Source of the DNA: Lachnospiraceae bacterium
GTDB lineage: Bacteria; Bacillota; Clostridia; Lachnospirales; Lachnospiraceae
DNA length: 64,000 nucleotides
Direction of reading: 5' to 3'
Assembly: GCA_902363665.1 (NCBI GenBank)
Contig: CABJAW010000012.1
Span: forward strand, 60,139-124,138
The first letter of the stretch is position 1. Each line of letters opens with the position of its first letter. A model generated the notes under the pieces. It made no database searches and was not told the DNA's origin. It worked only from the letters and a program-made list of their open reading frames with translations. Shown piece by piece: positions 1 through 8,357 of this stretch. Both the position numbers and the translations under genes were made by a program.

Positions 1-51
1 GGGCGATCGAGGTGCAGCCGTATACCATAAATTAAGGAGAAAGTGACGAAA

Positions 52-906
52 ATGACAGAGATCTTATGGGACGCAGCCCTTGACTGCGTAAAAATTCTGC
101 CGTTTTTGTTTTTATCTTATCTTGCCGTGGAATACACGGAGCACAGGATGAGCCAAAAGACAAAGAACTGGATTTACCGGGCCGGAAAGGCAGGCCCGGT
201 GCTTGGCGGACTGATTGGCATCATTCCACAGTGCGGGTTTTCCGCGGCGGCGGCCGGCTTGTTTGCAGGCGGTATCGTAACGCCTGGTACGCTGATTGCC
301 GTATTTCTATCGACTTCCGATGAAATGCTGCCGATCATGCTTTCGGAGGGACTTCCGGCAATGATGATCGTAAAGGTGCTGGCGGCAAAAGCTGCGACTG
401 GTATCGTGGTCGGAGTGCTGGTTGATCTTGTGGCAGAGCACCTCCTTGGCATGAAACGGGAGATTCCGGAGACCCAGGAAATGTGCGAGCATGAGCACTG
501 CCACTGTTCAGAGCAGGGAATTTTCCGCTCTGCATTGAATCACACGGCACAGATCACGGTCTTTCTGTTCGTGATTTCTGTAGTGCTTGGATTTGGAATG
601 GAATATCTGCAGGAGCGCGGCGTGGCGCAGTCATTTCTGGCAGTGCCGGGACTTGAGGAGGCAGCGGCGGCGCTTGTCGGCATGATTCCGAACTGCGCAG
701 CATCGGTACTGATCACGCAGCTTTATATAAGTGGATTTCTCGGCAGCGGCGCACTCTTTGCCGGACTTTTATGCGGAGCCGGAACGGGACTTCTCGTACT
801 GTTCCGCGAAAATCAGAACCGGAGGGAGAGTCTGATCTTGACAGGAGTGCTTTATGTGAGCGGTGTGCTTGCGGGGATTTTGCTTGGGATGATGCACATA
901 CTGTGA
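52..906 (+). CDS. Putative 10-TM heavy-metal (Mn/As-type) exporter
   Basis: A polytopic inner-membrane protein of 284 residues that resembles the putative ten-TM heavy-metal/manganese transporter family (ArsP_2 type). The two halves look like an internal duplication: each has a Pro-Asn/Gln-Cys motif (IIPQCGFS near residue 60, MIPNCAAS near 210) followed by a glycine-rich helix. Between the halves is a soluble loop rich in His and Cys (CEHEHCHC), a plausible metal-binding site. I chose ATG 52 because AAGGAGA at 34-40 is 11 bases upstream; an in-frame GTG at 43 lies too close to that site. The gene stands alone and is followed by an intergenic repeat region. Family is fairly sure; the metal is not known from the sequence. 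Confidence 0.75.
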   Translation: MTEILWDAALDCVKILPFLFLSYLAVEYTEHRMSQKTKNWIYRAGKAGPVLGGLIGIIPQCGFSAAAAGLFAGGIVTPGTLIAVFLSTSDEMLPIMLSEGLPAMMIVKVLAAKAATGIVVGVLVDLVAEHLLGMKREIPETQEMCEHEHCHCSEQGIFRSALNHTAQITVFLFVISVVLGFGMEYLQERGVAQSFLAVPGLEEAAAALVGMIPNCAASVLITQLYISGFLGSGALFAGLLCGAGTGLLVLFRENQNRRESLILTGVLYVSGVLAGILLGMMHIL

Positions 907-949
907 GCGTAGGCAGTATCATAAGGCGGAGACTCTTGAGAGAATCCCT

Positions 950-992
950 CATGAGCTTATGAATTTATGAGTTTATGAGTTTATGAGCTTAC
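950..992. repeat. Short tandem TTTATGAG repeats
   Basis: Four to five near-tandem copies of an 8-10 base unit reading TTTATGAG lead directly into the first dispersed palindrome. TTATGAGC is also the sequence that precedes the palindrome at 20953 and 55635, so this looks like a local expansion of the palindrome's own left flank. Confidence 0.6.
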
Positions 993-1000
993 AGGCAGCG

Positions 1001-1023
1001 AAGCGGATTGCGAATATCTGCTT
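1001..1023 (+). repeat. Dispersed palindrome, copy 1
   Basis: AAGCGGAT, a seven-base loop, then ATCTGCTT. One G-U pair replaces the G-C seen in other copies, so the stem survives at RNA level. It sits in the gap before hslO, 70 bases from a second copy. Confidence 0.75.
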
Positions 1024-1070
1024 TACCGGGATCAAAAAGAATTACAACGTGGGATAAGATGCAGAATTGA

Positions 1071-1093
1071 AAGTGGATTGCGAATATCCGCTT
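1071..1093 (+). repeat. Dispersed palindrome, copy 2
   Basis: AAGTGGAT, a seven-base loop, then ATCCGCTT. This copy carries a U-G pair at the fourth stem position. It and copy 1 share GGATTGCGAATATC and a CTTTACC tail. Confidence 0.75.
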
Positions 1094-1124
1094 TACCTGC
1101 TGCGAAAATAACAGGAGGACAAAA

Positions 1125-2003
1125 ATGGATTATATCGTAAGAGCTACCGCAGCGGATTCTCAGATCCGTGCCTTTGCGGCAACGACAAAAGAGACCGTGG
1201 AGCTGGCAAGACAGTACCACAACACCAGCCCGGTGGCGACGGCAGCGCTTGGTCGGCTGCTGACGGCAGGCGCAATGATGGGCGCGATGATGAAGGGAGA
1301 GAAGGATCTCCTGACACTGCAGGTCAAGGGAAACGGACCGCTTGGCGGCATTACCGTGACGGCGGATTCTGCGGCAAACGTAAAAGGATACGTCAACAAT
1401 CCAGAGGTGCTCATTCATGCAAATGAGAAGGGAAAGCTGGATGTCGGCGGCGCAGTCGGCGCCGGTATTCTGAATGTGATCCGGGATATGGGACTGAAAG
1501 AACCGTATGTCGGACAGTGCGAACTGCAGACCGGAGAGATCGGAGATGATCTCACCTATTATTTTGCAACATCGGAGCAGGTGCCGTCCTCTGTTGGTGT
1601 CGGTGTCCTCATGGATAAAGGGAATACGGTGCGTCAGGCGGGCGGATTCATCATTCAGCTGATGCCGTTTACCTCGGATGAAGTGATCGACCGCCTGGAG
1701 GCGAAGCTTTCTGAGGTGAAAAGCGTTACGACGATGCTTGATGGCGGCATGACACCGGAGCAGATCCTCGAAGAGCTGCTCGGTGAATTCGGACTGGAGA
1801 TCAATGATACGCTTCCGACCCAATACCACTGCAACTGTTCGCGTGAGCGGATTGAGAAGGCACTGATCAGCATCGGGAAAAAGGATCTGCAGGAGATGAT
1901 TAATGACGGTGAGCCGATCGAGGTCGGCTGTCAGTTCTGTGATAAAAAATACCAGGTCACGGTGGACGAGCTGAAGGGACTTCTGGCAAGAAGCAGCAGA
2001 TAA
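1125..2003 (+). CDS. hslO: Redox-regulated chaperone Hsp33
   Basis: A cytoplasmic holdase chaperone switched on by oxidation: under oxidative stress its C-terminal zinc site loses zinc and forms disulfides. The 292 residues match the usual family length. The C-terminal redox switch is visible as CNC near residue 234 and CQFC near residue 267, the expected CxC/CxxC pair. The N-terminal chaperone domain has the typical RLLTAGAMMGAMMKGE region. The start at ATG 1125 follows AGGAGGAC. The gene is followed after about 100 bases by nadE; whether they share a transcript is not shown. Confidence 0.95.
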   Translation: MDYIVRATAADSQIRAFAATTKETVELARQYHNTSPVATAALGRLLTAGAMMGAMMKGEKDLLTLQVKGNGPLGGITVTADSAANVKGYVNNPEVLIHANEKGKLDVGGAVGAGILNVIRDMGLKEPYVGQCELQTGEIGDDLTYYFATSEQVPSSVGVGVLMDKGNTVRQAGGFIIQLMPFTSDEVIDRLEAKLSEVKSVTTMLDGGMTPEQILEELLGEFGLEINDTLPTQYHCNCSRERIEKALISIGKKDLQEMINDGEPIEVGCQFCDKKYQVTVDELKGLLARSSR

Positions 2004-2099
2004 AAGGCAGCTGTGCATGGACATATCCGGAAGAAAAAGAACGCGAAGAGAATAACAGCAGGCGAAAGCGGCGGATAACCTCTGCAGAAAGGAAAAACA

Positions 2100-4028
2100 A
2101 TGAAGGATGGATTTATAAAAGTGGCGGCGCTCACACCGAAGATCCGTGTGGCAGACTGTGATTACAATGCGGCAAAGATCTGTTTGATGATCGATGAGGC
2201 GTGGAAAGAAGGAGCGAAGCTCATGGTATTTCCGGAGCTTTGTATCACCGGTTACACGTGTGCCGACCTCTTCTGGCAGGAGGCGCTTCTTAAGGAGGCA
2301 AAGCATGAGCTGTACCATATCATGATGCATTCCAGAGAAAAGGACGCATTGATCTTTGTGGGACTTCCCTGGGAAAAGGACGGCAAGCTCTATAACGTTG
2401 CGGCAGCGATCTGCAACGGCCGCCTGCTCGGACTGGTACCGAAGCGCTATCTGCCAAACTACAATGAATTTTATGAGCAGCGTCACTTTACGGCAGGATC
2501 GCCGGAGGCGGACTGGGCTGAGGTGAACGGTGTTCCGGTACCGTTTGGCATGAATTTGCTGTTCTGCTGTAAGGAAATGGAGGGACTTACCGTAGCGGCC
2601 GAGCTGTGTGAGGATCTCTGGACACCGAATCCACCAAGTGTAAACCATGCGCTTGCAGGTGCGACAGTGATCGTTAACCTTTCCGCGAGCGATGAGGCGA
2701 CCGGAAAGGGCGAGTACCGCCGGATGCTGGTATCTTCCCAGTCCGCGAGACTTTTGTGCGGCTACATTTATACGAGTGCCGGAGAGGGAGAGTCAACGCA
2801 GGATCTGATCTTCGGCGGCCATAATATTATCGCAGAAAATGGCCGTGTGCTGGAGGAATCAAGACGTTTTGGCCATGAGGCAATCTATTCCGAACTGGAC
2901 ATTCACCGCCTGATTGCGGAGCGCCGCCGCATGACGACCTTTGAATCCAAAACAGACGGATACGAAAAAATCGCATTCCACCTTACCCCATGTCAGACGA
3001 AACTGACACGCGTATTTGATCCGGCACCGTTCGTTCCGTCCGGAAAAGCAGACCGTGAGAAACGCTGCGAGGAGATTTTGATGATGCAGGCCATGGGACT
3101 GAAAAAGCGTATGGAGCACACCGGAAGCAAACACGTCGTGGTCGGAATATCAGGTGGCCTTGATTCTACCCTGGCTTTGCTTGTCATGACAAAAACATGC
3201 GATCTTCTGGGCATGGAGCGAAGTGCAATTACGGCAGTGACGATGCCAGGTTTTGGCACAACTGACCGCACGTATCAGAATGCCTGTGAACTCACAAGAG
3301 GACTTGGAGCAGAGCTTCTGGAGGTCGATATCCGTCCGGCGGTTAATCAGCATTTTAAGGATATCGGACACGACAGCAGCATTCATGATGTGACGTATGA
3401 AAACAGCCAGGCACGTGAGCGCACACAGATCCTGATGGATCTGGCAAACAAAAAGGGCGGCCTTCTGATCGGAACCGGTGATATGTCGGAGCTGGCGCTT
3501 GGCTGGGCAACGTACAACGGCGACCATATGTCGATGTACGGTGTGAACTGTTCCGTGCCGAAGACGCTGGTGCGCCATCTGGTGCGTTATTATGCGGATA
3601 CGTGCGGCGATGAAAAAATCAGCACGATCCTGTATGATGTGCTCGATACACCGGTCAGCCCGGAGCTTCTTCCGCCGGAGAACGGAAAGATTTCCCAGAA
3701 GACAGAAGATCTTGTCGGACCGTATGAACTTCATGATTTCTTCCTGTATTACGTAATGCGCTTCGGCTATGCGCCATCCAAAATTTATCGTGTGGCCTGC
3801 TATGCTTTCGGAGGCGTCTACGATCCGGAGATAATCCTGAAATGGCTGACCACGTTCTACCGCCGCTTCTTTGCACAGCAGTTCAAGCGTTCCTGTCTGC
3901 CGGATGGCCCGAAGGTCGGAAGCGTGGCGGTCTCCCCGCGTGGTGATCTGCGTATGCCAAGCGATGCCAGCCGGAATGTATGGATGAATGATCTGGAGAA
4001 GCTGCAGGGGAAACATGCAGAAGACTGA
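2100..4028 (+). CDS. nadE: Glutamine-dependent NAD+ synthetase
   Basis: Makes NAD+ from deamido-NAD+, ATP and ammonia released from glutamine, the last step of NAD biosynthesis. The 642 residues hold an N-terminal nitrilase-type glutaminase domain with the expected Glu-Lys-Cys triad (E46 in FPELCITGYT, K115 in VPKRYLPN, C170 in AAELCEDLW). A C-terminal ammonia-dependent synthetase domain has the pyrophosphate loop SGGLDSTLAL near residue 350. This is the long glutamine-using form, typical of Clostridia. A hairpin followed by a T-rich stretch ends the gene. All key residues are present. Confidence 0.96.
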   Translation: MKDGFIKVAALTPKIRVADCDYNAAKICLMIDEAWKEGAKLMVFPELCITGYTCADLFWQEALLKEAKHELYHIMMHSREKDALIFVGLPWEKDGKLYNVAAAICNGRLLGLVPKRYLPNYNEFYEQRHFTAGSPEADWAEVNGVPVPFGMNLLFCCKEMEGLTVAAELCEDLWTPNPPSVNHALAGATVIVNLSASDEATGKGEYRRMLVSSQSARLLCGYIYTSAGEGESTQDLIFGGHNIIAENGRVLEESRRFGHEAIYSELDIHRLIAERRRMTTFESKTDGYEKIAFHLTPCQTKLTRVFDPAPFVPSGKADREKRCEEILMMQAMGLKKRMEHTGSKHVVVGISGGLDSTLALLVMTKTCDLLGMERSAITAVTMPGFGTTDRTYQNACELTRGLGAELLEVDIRPAVNQHFKDIGHDSSIHDVTYENSQARERTQILMDLANKKGGLLIGTGDMSELALGWATYNGDHMSMYGVNCSVPKTLVRHLVRYYADTCGDEKISTILYDVLDTPVSPELLPPENGKISQKTEDLVGPYELHDFFLYYVMRFGYAPSKIYRVACYAFGGVYDPEIILKWLTTFYRRFFAQQFKRSCLPDGPKVGSVAVSPRGDLRMPSDASRNVWMNDLEKLQGKHAED

Positions 4029-4065
4029 TGATCAGAAACAGAGAAACAATTTTGTTCGAGAATGA

Positions 4066-4115
4066 AGCAGGAGATACCGCTGAATGAAGCAGTGGTATTT
4101 CCTGCTTTTCATTTT
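4066..4115 (+). terminator. Rho-independent terminator of nadE
   Basis: A long hairpin pairing GCAGGAGATACC with GGTATTTCCTGC, followed by TTTTCATTTT. Confidence 0.75.
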
Positions 4116-4134
4116 GTGGAGATTGTCTGTTGCA

Positions 4135-4223
4135 AAAAGTTATATAAGATTATATAATATAGAAAAGTTATATAAAATTATATATAATTATATAAGCTGA
4201 AAAAGTTATAAAGACTTATATAA
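4135..4223 (+). promoter_or_regulatory. Phased TTATATAA boxes upstream of the ATPase gene
   Basis: Three imperfect direct repeats, each starting AAAAGTTATA. They contain TTATATAA-type boxes at 4140, 4150, 4168, 4178, 4188, 4206 (degenerate) and 4216. Within each repeat the boxes are 10 bases apart, one helical turn, so a protein could bind side by side on one face of the DNA. The array ends 31 bases before the ATPase start. An autoregulatory operator is the simplest reading, but this is inference. Confidence 0.55.
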
Positions 4224-4254
4224 GGTTAGACAGAAAACGAGAGGAGAAGACACA

Positions 4255-5304
4255 ATGGGGAATCCGTTTACTTTATCGTTTGGCAAAAAACCGGTCCAGT
4301 ACATCTCACGTCTCGCGCAGACCAATCAGATTCTGACAGCATTTCAGGAAAAAAATCCGACGAACCAGTTTTTTATGATTACCGGTGTACGAGGGGCGGG
4401 AAAGACGGTGATGCTGACAAATATAGCAATGGAAATGCGTCAAAAACCAGACTGGCTTGTGATTGAGCTGAATCCGATGCGGGATCTTCTGCAAAGTCTT
4501 GCAGCTAAAATTTACAGTATTCCGGAACTGCATGCAAAATTTTTGCATGCAAAGCTGGATTTTTCAGCCTTTGGCCTTGGCGTTTCGATTGAAAATGCAG
4601 CACCTGTGACAGATATTGAAAATGTACTTGAAATTATGTTAAGTGAGATCAAAAAAATGGGCAAGAAACTGCTTATTACGATCGATGAGGTGACAAACTC
4701 TGAGCACATTCGCATTTTTGCAAGCTCATTTCAGATATTTCTGCGCCAGGAAGCGCCGATCTATCTTTTGATGACCGGATTGTATGAAAATATTTATGAA
4801 CTGGAGAATCATAAGGAACTTACATTTTTGTACCGTGCGCCTAAAATCATGCTGGAACCATTGAATCTTACCGCTATCCGAAAGCAGTATGCGGAAATTT
4901 TTTCGCTTGATTTTGAAAAAGCAACCGAAATGAGTCTGTTGACAAAAGGATATCCGTTTGCTTTTCAGGTGCTTGGTTATCTGTACTGGCAGGCACAAGA
5001 GAAAAAATTACTGGAAGAGATTTTGCCGGAGTACGATCAGTATCTGGATGAATATGTATACAACAAAATCTGGTCTGAACTCTCAGAAACGGATCAGAGT
5101 GTCCTGATCACACTTGCAAAAGAGGGAGGAACGGCACCTGTAAAAAGTTTGCGGGAGAAACTCGAAATGACATCCAGCCTGTTTTCCGTATATCGTGACC
5201 GATTAAAGCGAAAGGGCGTCATTGATACGAGAGAGTATGGAAAAATTGCGTTTTCGCTGCCTCGGTTTGATGTGTTTGTGAGAGAGCAGGAACTGCTGTG
5301 GTGA
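4255..5304 (+). CDS. Stand-alone AAA ATPase with C-terminal winged helix
   Basis: A 349-residue P-loop ATPase of the archaeal-type/Orc-like ATP-binding family. Walker A is GVRGAGKT near residues 44-51 and Walker B is LLITIDEV near 140. The last ~80 residues look like a winged-helix DNA-binding domain (SETDQSVLITLAKEGG through YREYGK-type strands). The start follows GAGGAGA. The gene is monocistronic, sits behind an unusual AT-rich box array, and ends just before the thrS leader promoter. Members of this family are often of unknown role; phage-defence or replication-related functions are possible but nothing in the neighbourhood supports one. Substrate and partner are unknown. Confidence 0.75.
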   Translation: MGNPFTLSFGKKPVQYISRLAQTNQILTAFQEKNPTNQFFMITGVRGAGKTVMLTNIAMEMRQKPDWLVIELNPMRDLLQSLAAKIYSIPELHAKFLHAKLDFSAFGLGVSIENAAPVTDIENVLEIMLSEIKKMGKKLLITIDEVTNSEHIRIFASSFQIFLRQEAPIYLLMTGLYENIYELENHKELTFLYRAPKIMLEPLNLTAIRKQYAEIFSLDFEKATEMSLLTKGYPFAFQVLGYLYWQAQEKKLLEEILPEYDQYLDEYVYNKIWSELSETDQSVLITLAKEGGTAPVKSLREKLEMTSSLFSVYRDRLKRKGVIDTREYGKIAFSLPRFDVFVREQELLW

Positions 5305-5332
5305 AAACAGCAAAATGCCACAATTTTGATAG

Positions 5333-5360
5333 TTGACAAACGCATTCAAAATGGTATACT
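5333..5360 (+). promoter_or_regulatory. Sigma-A promoter of the thrS T-box transcript
   Basis: TTGACA at 5333-5338 and TATACT at 5355-5360, 16 bases apart, just upstream of the T-box leader. Confidence 0.8.
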
Positions 5361-5365
5361 GGTAA

Positions 5366-5656
5366 AAGATTTCAGAAAGCAAACACGCTGATGAGAAGAG
5401 TAAAATGCGGAAGCATTCAGAGAGAGGGCGGCAGCTGGAAAGTCCTTATGCGGAACCATTTGAAAACTAACTCGGAGTGACCCCAATCCGGTCCGGTGAT
5501 CCCGTTATCGTCAAATGAAGTGGTGAGCGTTGAGTTTTCAGGCGGCAGAATCTGCGGCAGACGGAAGCATCATCGCACCTGAAATCAGGGTGGAACCGCG
5601 AGTAACTGAATTACCCGCCCCTGCAGTCCGTAAAGGTCTGCAGGGGCGTTTTTTGT
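5366..5656 (+). promoter_or_regulatory. T-box leader (threonine-type)
   Basis: A tRNA-sensing leader. The conserved T-box sequence AGGGTGGAACCGCG is at 5587-5600. It is followed by a terminator pairing CGCCCCTGCAG (5616-5626) with CTGCAGGGGCG (5638-5648) and a run of six T. Uncharged tRNA would pair with the T-box bulge and block this terminator. Stem I elements (AGAGAGAGGG and the CTCGGAGTGA end) are visible at 5420-5480. The specifier codon is not settled: ACC at 5455 or ACT at 5466, both threonine. Gene context (thrS) supports threonine. Confidence 0.92.
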
Positions 5657-5742
5657 TCACGCGAGAATACTGTTTCTGTGGATTTTACTTCATGGACAAT
5701 TGCGTTCCGGGCGATTTTCCAAAAAAGAAAGGAGTGTTTTTC

Positions 5743-5958
5743 ATGAAAGAAAAACTGAAAGAGTTTGTACTTACCAGCTGGACACCGTCCGAAAAAATTT
5801 TACTGGTAGCCGATGTATTTCTTGCAGGTATTCTGATCGGATGGCTGACTTCGCCGCTGAAAAAGGGTATTCGCTGGTTTTGCGACAATTCCTTTGGCGG
5901 GAAATTTTATGAAGTACCGGGTGATGAATGTTACGATGAGGAAGAAGAGGAGGAATAA
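5743..5958 (+). CDS. Small membrane protein with acidic tail, thrS leader gene
   Basis: A 71-residue protein I do not recognise. It has a lysine-rich start, one predicted membrane helix at about residues 19-41 (ILLVADVFLAGILIGWL), and a C-terminal run of Asp/Glu ending in six glutamates. ATG 5743 is chosen because AAAGGAG at 5728-5734 is correctly spaced; the reading frame extends upstream only through the T-box, which is not coding. It ends three bases before thrS, so both are translated from the same T-box-controlled mRNA and this protein would rise when threonyl-tRNA is uncharged. Function unknown. Confidence 0.75.
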   Translation: MKEKLKEFVLTSWTPSEKILLVADVFLAGILIGWLTSPLKKGIRWFCDNSFGGKFYEVPGDECYDEEEEEE

Positions 5959-5961
5959 ATC

Positions 5962-7905
5962 ATGATTATCACATTGAAAGATGGATCAACAAAAGAATAC
6001 GCACAGCCGATGTCCGTATATGAGATTGCAAAGGATATCAGCGAGGGACTGGCACGCGTGGCAACCGCAGGTGAGCTGGACGGTGAGGTCGTAGACCTTC
6101 GTACGGTTGTTGAGAAAGACAGCAATTTAAATATCCTGACCTTTGACGATGAAAAAGGAGCAGGCGCATTCCACCATACAACATCCCATATTATGGCACA
6201 GGCGATCAAGCGTCTGTATCCGAATATCAAGCTTGCAATCGGACCTTCCATCGCAGAAGGATTTTATTACGATGTGGACAGCGACACACCGCTGACTGCA
6301 GATGATCTTGAAAAAATTGAAAAAGAGATGAAGAAGATTGTAAAAGAGGATCTTGCAATCACCCGTTTCACAAAGTCAAGAGAGGATGCAATCGCATATT
6401 TTAAGGAGAAAAACGAGCCGTACAAGGTAGAGCTGATCGAGGATCTGCCGGAGGACGCAGAGATCAGCTTTTATCAGCAGGGCGAGTTTGTTGACCTTTG
6501 TGCAGGTCCGCACCTTATGAACACAAAGCCGGTCAAGGCATTCAAGCTGACCAGCCTCGCAGGCGCTTACTGGAGAGGCAGTGAGAAGAACAAAATGCTT
6601 ACCAGAATCTATGGTACCTCCTTTACAAAGAAAGCAGATCTGGAAGCTTACCTCACAAGAATCGAAGAGGCAAAGAAGCGTGATCACAGAAAACTGGGCA
6701 AACAGCTGGGCCTGTTCATGATGCGTGATGAAGGACCGGGATTCCCGTTCTTCCTTCCGAACGGAATGATTCTGAAGAATACGCTGCTTGATTACTGGCG
6801 AGAGATCCACAGAAAAGCAGGCTATGTAGAAATCTCCACACCGATCATGCTGAGCCGTCATCTGTGGGAGACCTCCGGACACTGGGATCATTACAAAGAG
6901 AACATGTACACCACAGTCATTGATGATACTGATTTCGCGATTAAGCCGATGAACTGTCCGGGTGGAATCCTTGTATATCAGTCAGAGCCGCGTTCCTACC
7001 GTGACCTGCCGCTCCGTATGGGTGAGCTTGGCCTTGTACACCGCCACGAGAAATCCGGTCAGCTGCACGGTCTGATGAGAGTACGCTGCTTCACACAGGA
7101 CGATGCGCACATCTTCATGATGCCGGAGCAGATTCGTGATGAGATCAAAGGTGTTGCAAAACTGATCGACGAAGTATATCAGCTGTTTGGATTCAAATAT
7201 CACGTAGAGCTTTCCACCCGTCCGGAGAATTCCATGGGAAGCGATGAGGACTGGGAGATGGCAACCGATGCACTGCGCGGAGCACTCGATGACCTTGGAC
7301 GTGATTACGTCGTAAACGAAGGGGACGGTGCATTCTATGGTCCGAAGATCGACTTCCATCTGGAGGATTCCATCGGACGTACCTGGCAGTGCGGAACCAT
7401 TCAGCTTGACTTCCAGCTGCCGCAGCGTTTTGAGTGCGAGTACATCGGAGCAGACGGCGAGAAGCATCGTCCGATCATGATTCACCGTGTTGCATTCGGT
7501 TCCATCGAGCGTTTCATCGGAATCCTGATCGAGCATTTCGCGGGCGCATTCCCGACCTGGCTGTCACCGGAGCAGGTACGCGTCCTTCCGATCTCCGACA
7601 AATATCTGGATTACGCAAACCAGGTAAATGCAAAGCTGAATGAGGAAGGTATCCGTTCCAGCGTAGATTCCCGTGCAGAGAAGATCGGTTACAAGATCCG
7701 TGACGCACGTCTGATGAAGGTACCGTACATGCTGATCGTCGGTGCAAAAGAAGAGGAACAGGGTCTTGTATCCGTCCGCAGCCGTTTCGCAGGCGATGAG
7801 GGCCAGACCGAGCTTGCATCCTTTGTTGACAGCATCAAAGAAGAGGTCCGCACAAGAACACTGCGTGAGACCGTTGTCGTAGAGGAAGAGAAAAAAGAAA
7901 AATAA
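5962..7905 (+). CDS. thrS: Threonyl-tRNA synthetase
   Basis: Charges tRNA-Thr with threonine. The 647 residues show the full bacterial domain order: TGS domain (about 1-61), editing domain with HTTSHIMAQ (HxxxH) near residue 72, class II catalytic core with MNCPGG and GDGAFYGPKIDF, and a C-terminal anticodon-binding domain from about 530. Zinc-ligand regions around MNCPGG and the final MIHRVAFGS motif 3 are present. The start follows the small membrane protein gene by three bases, with AGGAGGAA inside that gene's end as ribosome binding site. Controlled by the upstream T-box. Confidence 0.98.
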   Translation: MIITLKDGSTKEYAQPMSVYEIAKDISEGLARVATAGELDGEVVDLRTVVEKDSNLNILTFDDEKGAGAFHHTTSHIMAQAIKRLYPNIKLAIGPSIAEGFYYDVDSDTPLTADDLEKIEKEMKKIVKEDLAITRFTKSREDAIAYFKEKNEPYKVELIEDLPEDAEISFYQQGEFVDLCAGPHLMNTKPVKAFKLTSLAGAYWRGSEKNKMLTRIYGTSFTKKADLEAYLTRIEEAKKRDHRKLGKQLGLFMMRDEGPGFPFFLPNGMILKNTLLDYWREIHRKAGYVEISTPIMLSRHLWETSGHWDHYKENMYTTVIDDTDFAIKPMNCPGGILVYQSEPRSYRDLPLRMGELGLVHRHEKSGQLHGLMRVRCFTQDDAHIFMMPEQIRDEIKGVAKLIDEVYQLFGFKYHVELSTRPENSMGSDEDWEMATDALRGALDDLGRDYVVNEGDGAFYGPKIDFHLEDSIGRTWQCGTIQLDFQLPQRFECEYIGADGEKHRPIMIHRVAFGSIERFIGILIEHFAGAFPTWLSPEQVRVLPISDKYLDYANQVNAKLNEEGIRSSVDSRAEKIGYKIRDARLMKVPYMLIVGAKEEEQGLVSVRSRFAGDEGQTELASFVDSIKEEVRTRTLRETVVVEEEKKEK

Positions 7906-7969
7906 AGAGAATGGAAAGATATTCAGAAACGCTTCGAAAAGCGGAGGCGTTCATGAGCAGGTGATGAAG

Positions 7970-7988
7970 GCGGATTAAGAATGTCCGC
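7970..7988 (+). repeat. Dispersed palindrome, short copy
   Basis: GCGGAT, seven bases, GTCCGC: a shortened copy of the window-wide palindrome, one U-G pair, directly upstream of the thrS terminator. Confidence 0.5.
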
Positions 7989-8000
7989 ATTATCAGATAA

Positions 8001-8058
8001 AAAACTCATCCGAGGTTTGAAATGAAGAGAGAATATTTCAGGCGCGGGTGAGTTTTTT
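8001..8058 (+). terminator. Rho-independent terminator of thrS
   Basis: ACTCATCCG pairs with CGGGTGAGT, followed by seven T. Confidence 0.75.
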
Positions 8059-8136
8059 TGTGTTTATGTCGATCAATATGAAAAGATAATGAGATGGCTC
8101 AATCTATAGCAATTCTGCAAAATAATGCATCCCCTC

Positions 8137-8248
8137 CGATCTGTCAGAGCGTGAAATACTGCGTCAGAAATCTTTGCCGTGCGTCAGCACGCCTGCAGAT
8201 TTCATCCTTGTTTGGGCCTGTCAGAAAAATGGCGTGAATAAATTCTAC
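8137..8248. repeat. Structured intergenic element with nested hairpin
   Basis: The gap between thrS and the DUF1540 gene has no gene. It holds a nested hairpin: GAAATCT (8167-8173) with AGATTTC (8197-8203), and inside it CGTGC (8178-8182) with GCACG (8187-8191). On both sides lie similar GTCAGA...GCGTGAATA-type words. It resembles a short mobile or palindromic intergenic element; no function is visible. A separate hairpin TCTCCCG/CGGGAGA at 8316-8336 sits just before the next ribosome binding site. Confidence 0.5.
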
Positions 8249-8357
8249 TTTCCCTGTGCACACTATCTCCTGTAGCAGATCCAGTCTTTGCGGCTGGTTC
8301 GGCAAATCTGAAGATTCTCCCGGAATCATCGGGAGAGGAAATGAAGGAGGTACGAAT

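Noticed and set aside
1032..2648. Long minus-strand open frame of 538 codons across hslO
   Set aside because: Runs opposite to hslO and nadE, has no ribosome binding site and a Cys/His/Arg-rich composition typical of antisense frames.
5530..5742. N-terminal extension of the small membrane protein
   Set aside because: It would translate the T-box and its terminator; ATG 5743 has its own ribosome binding site.
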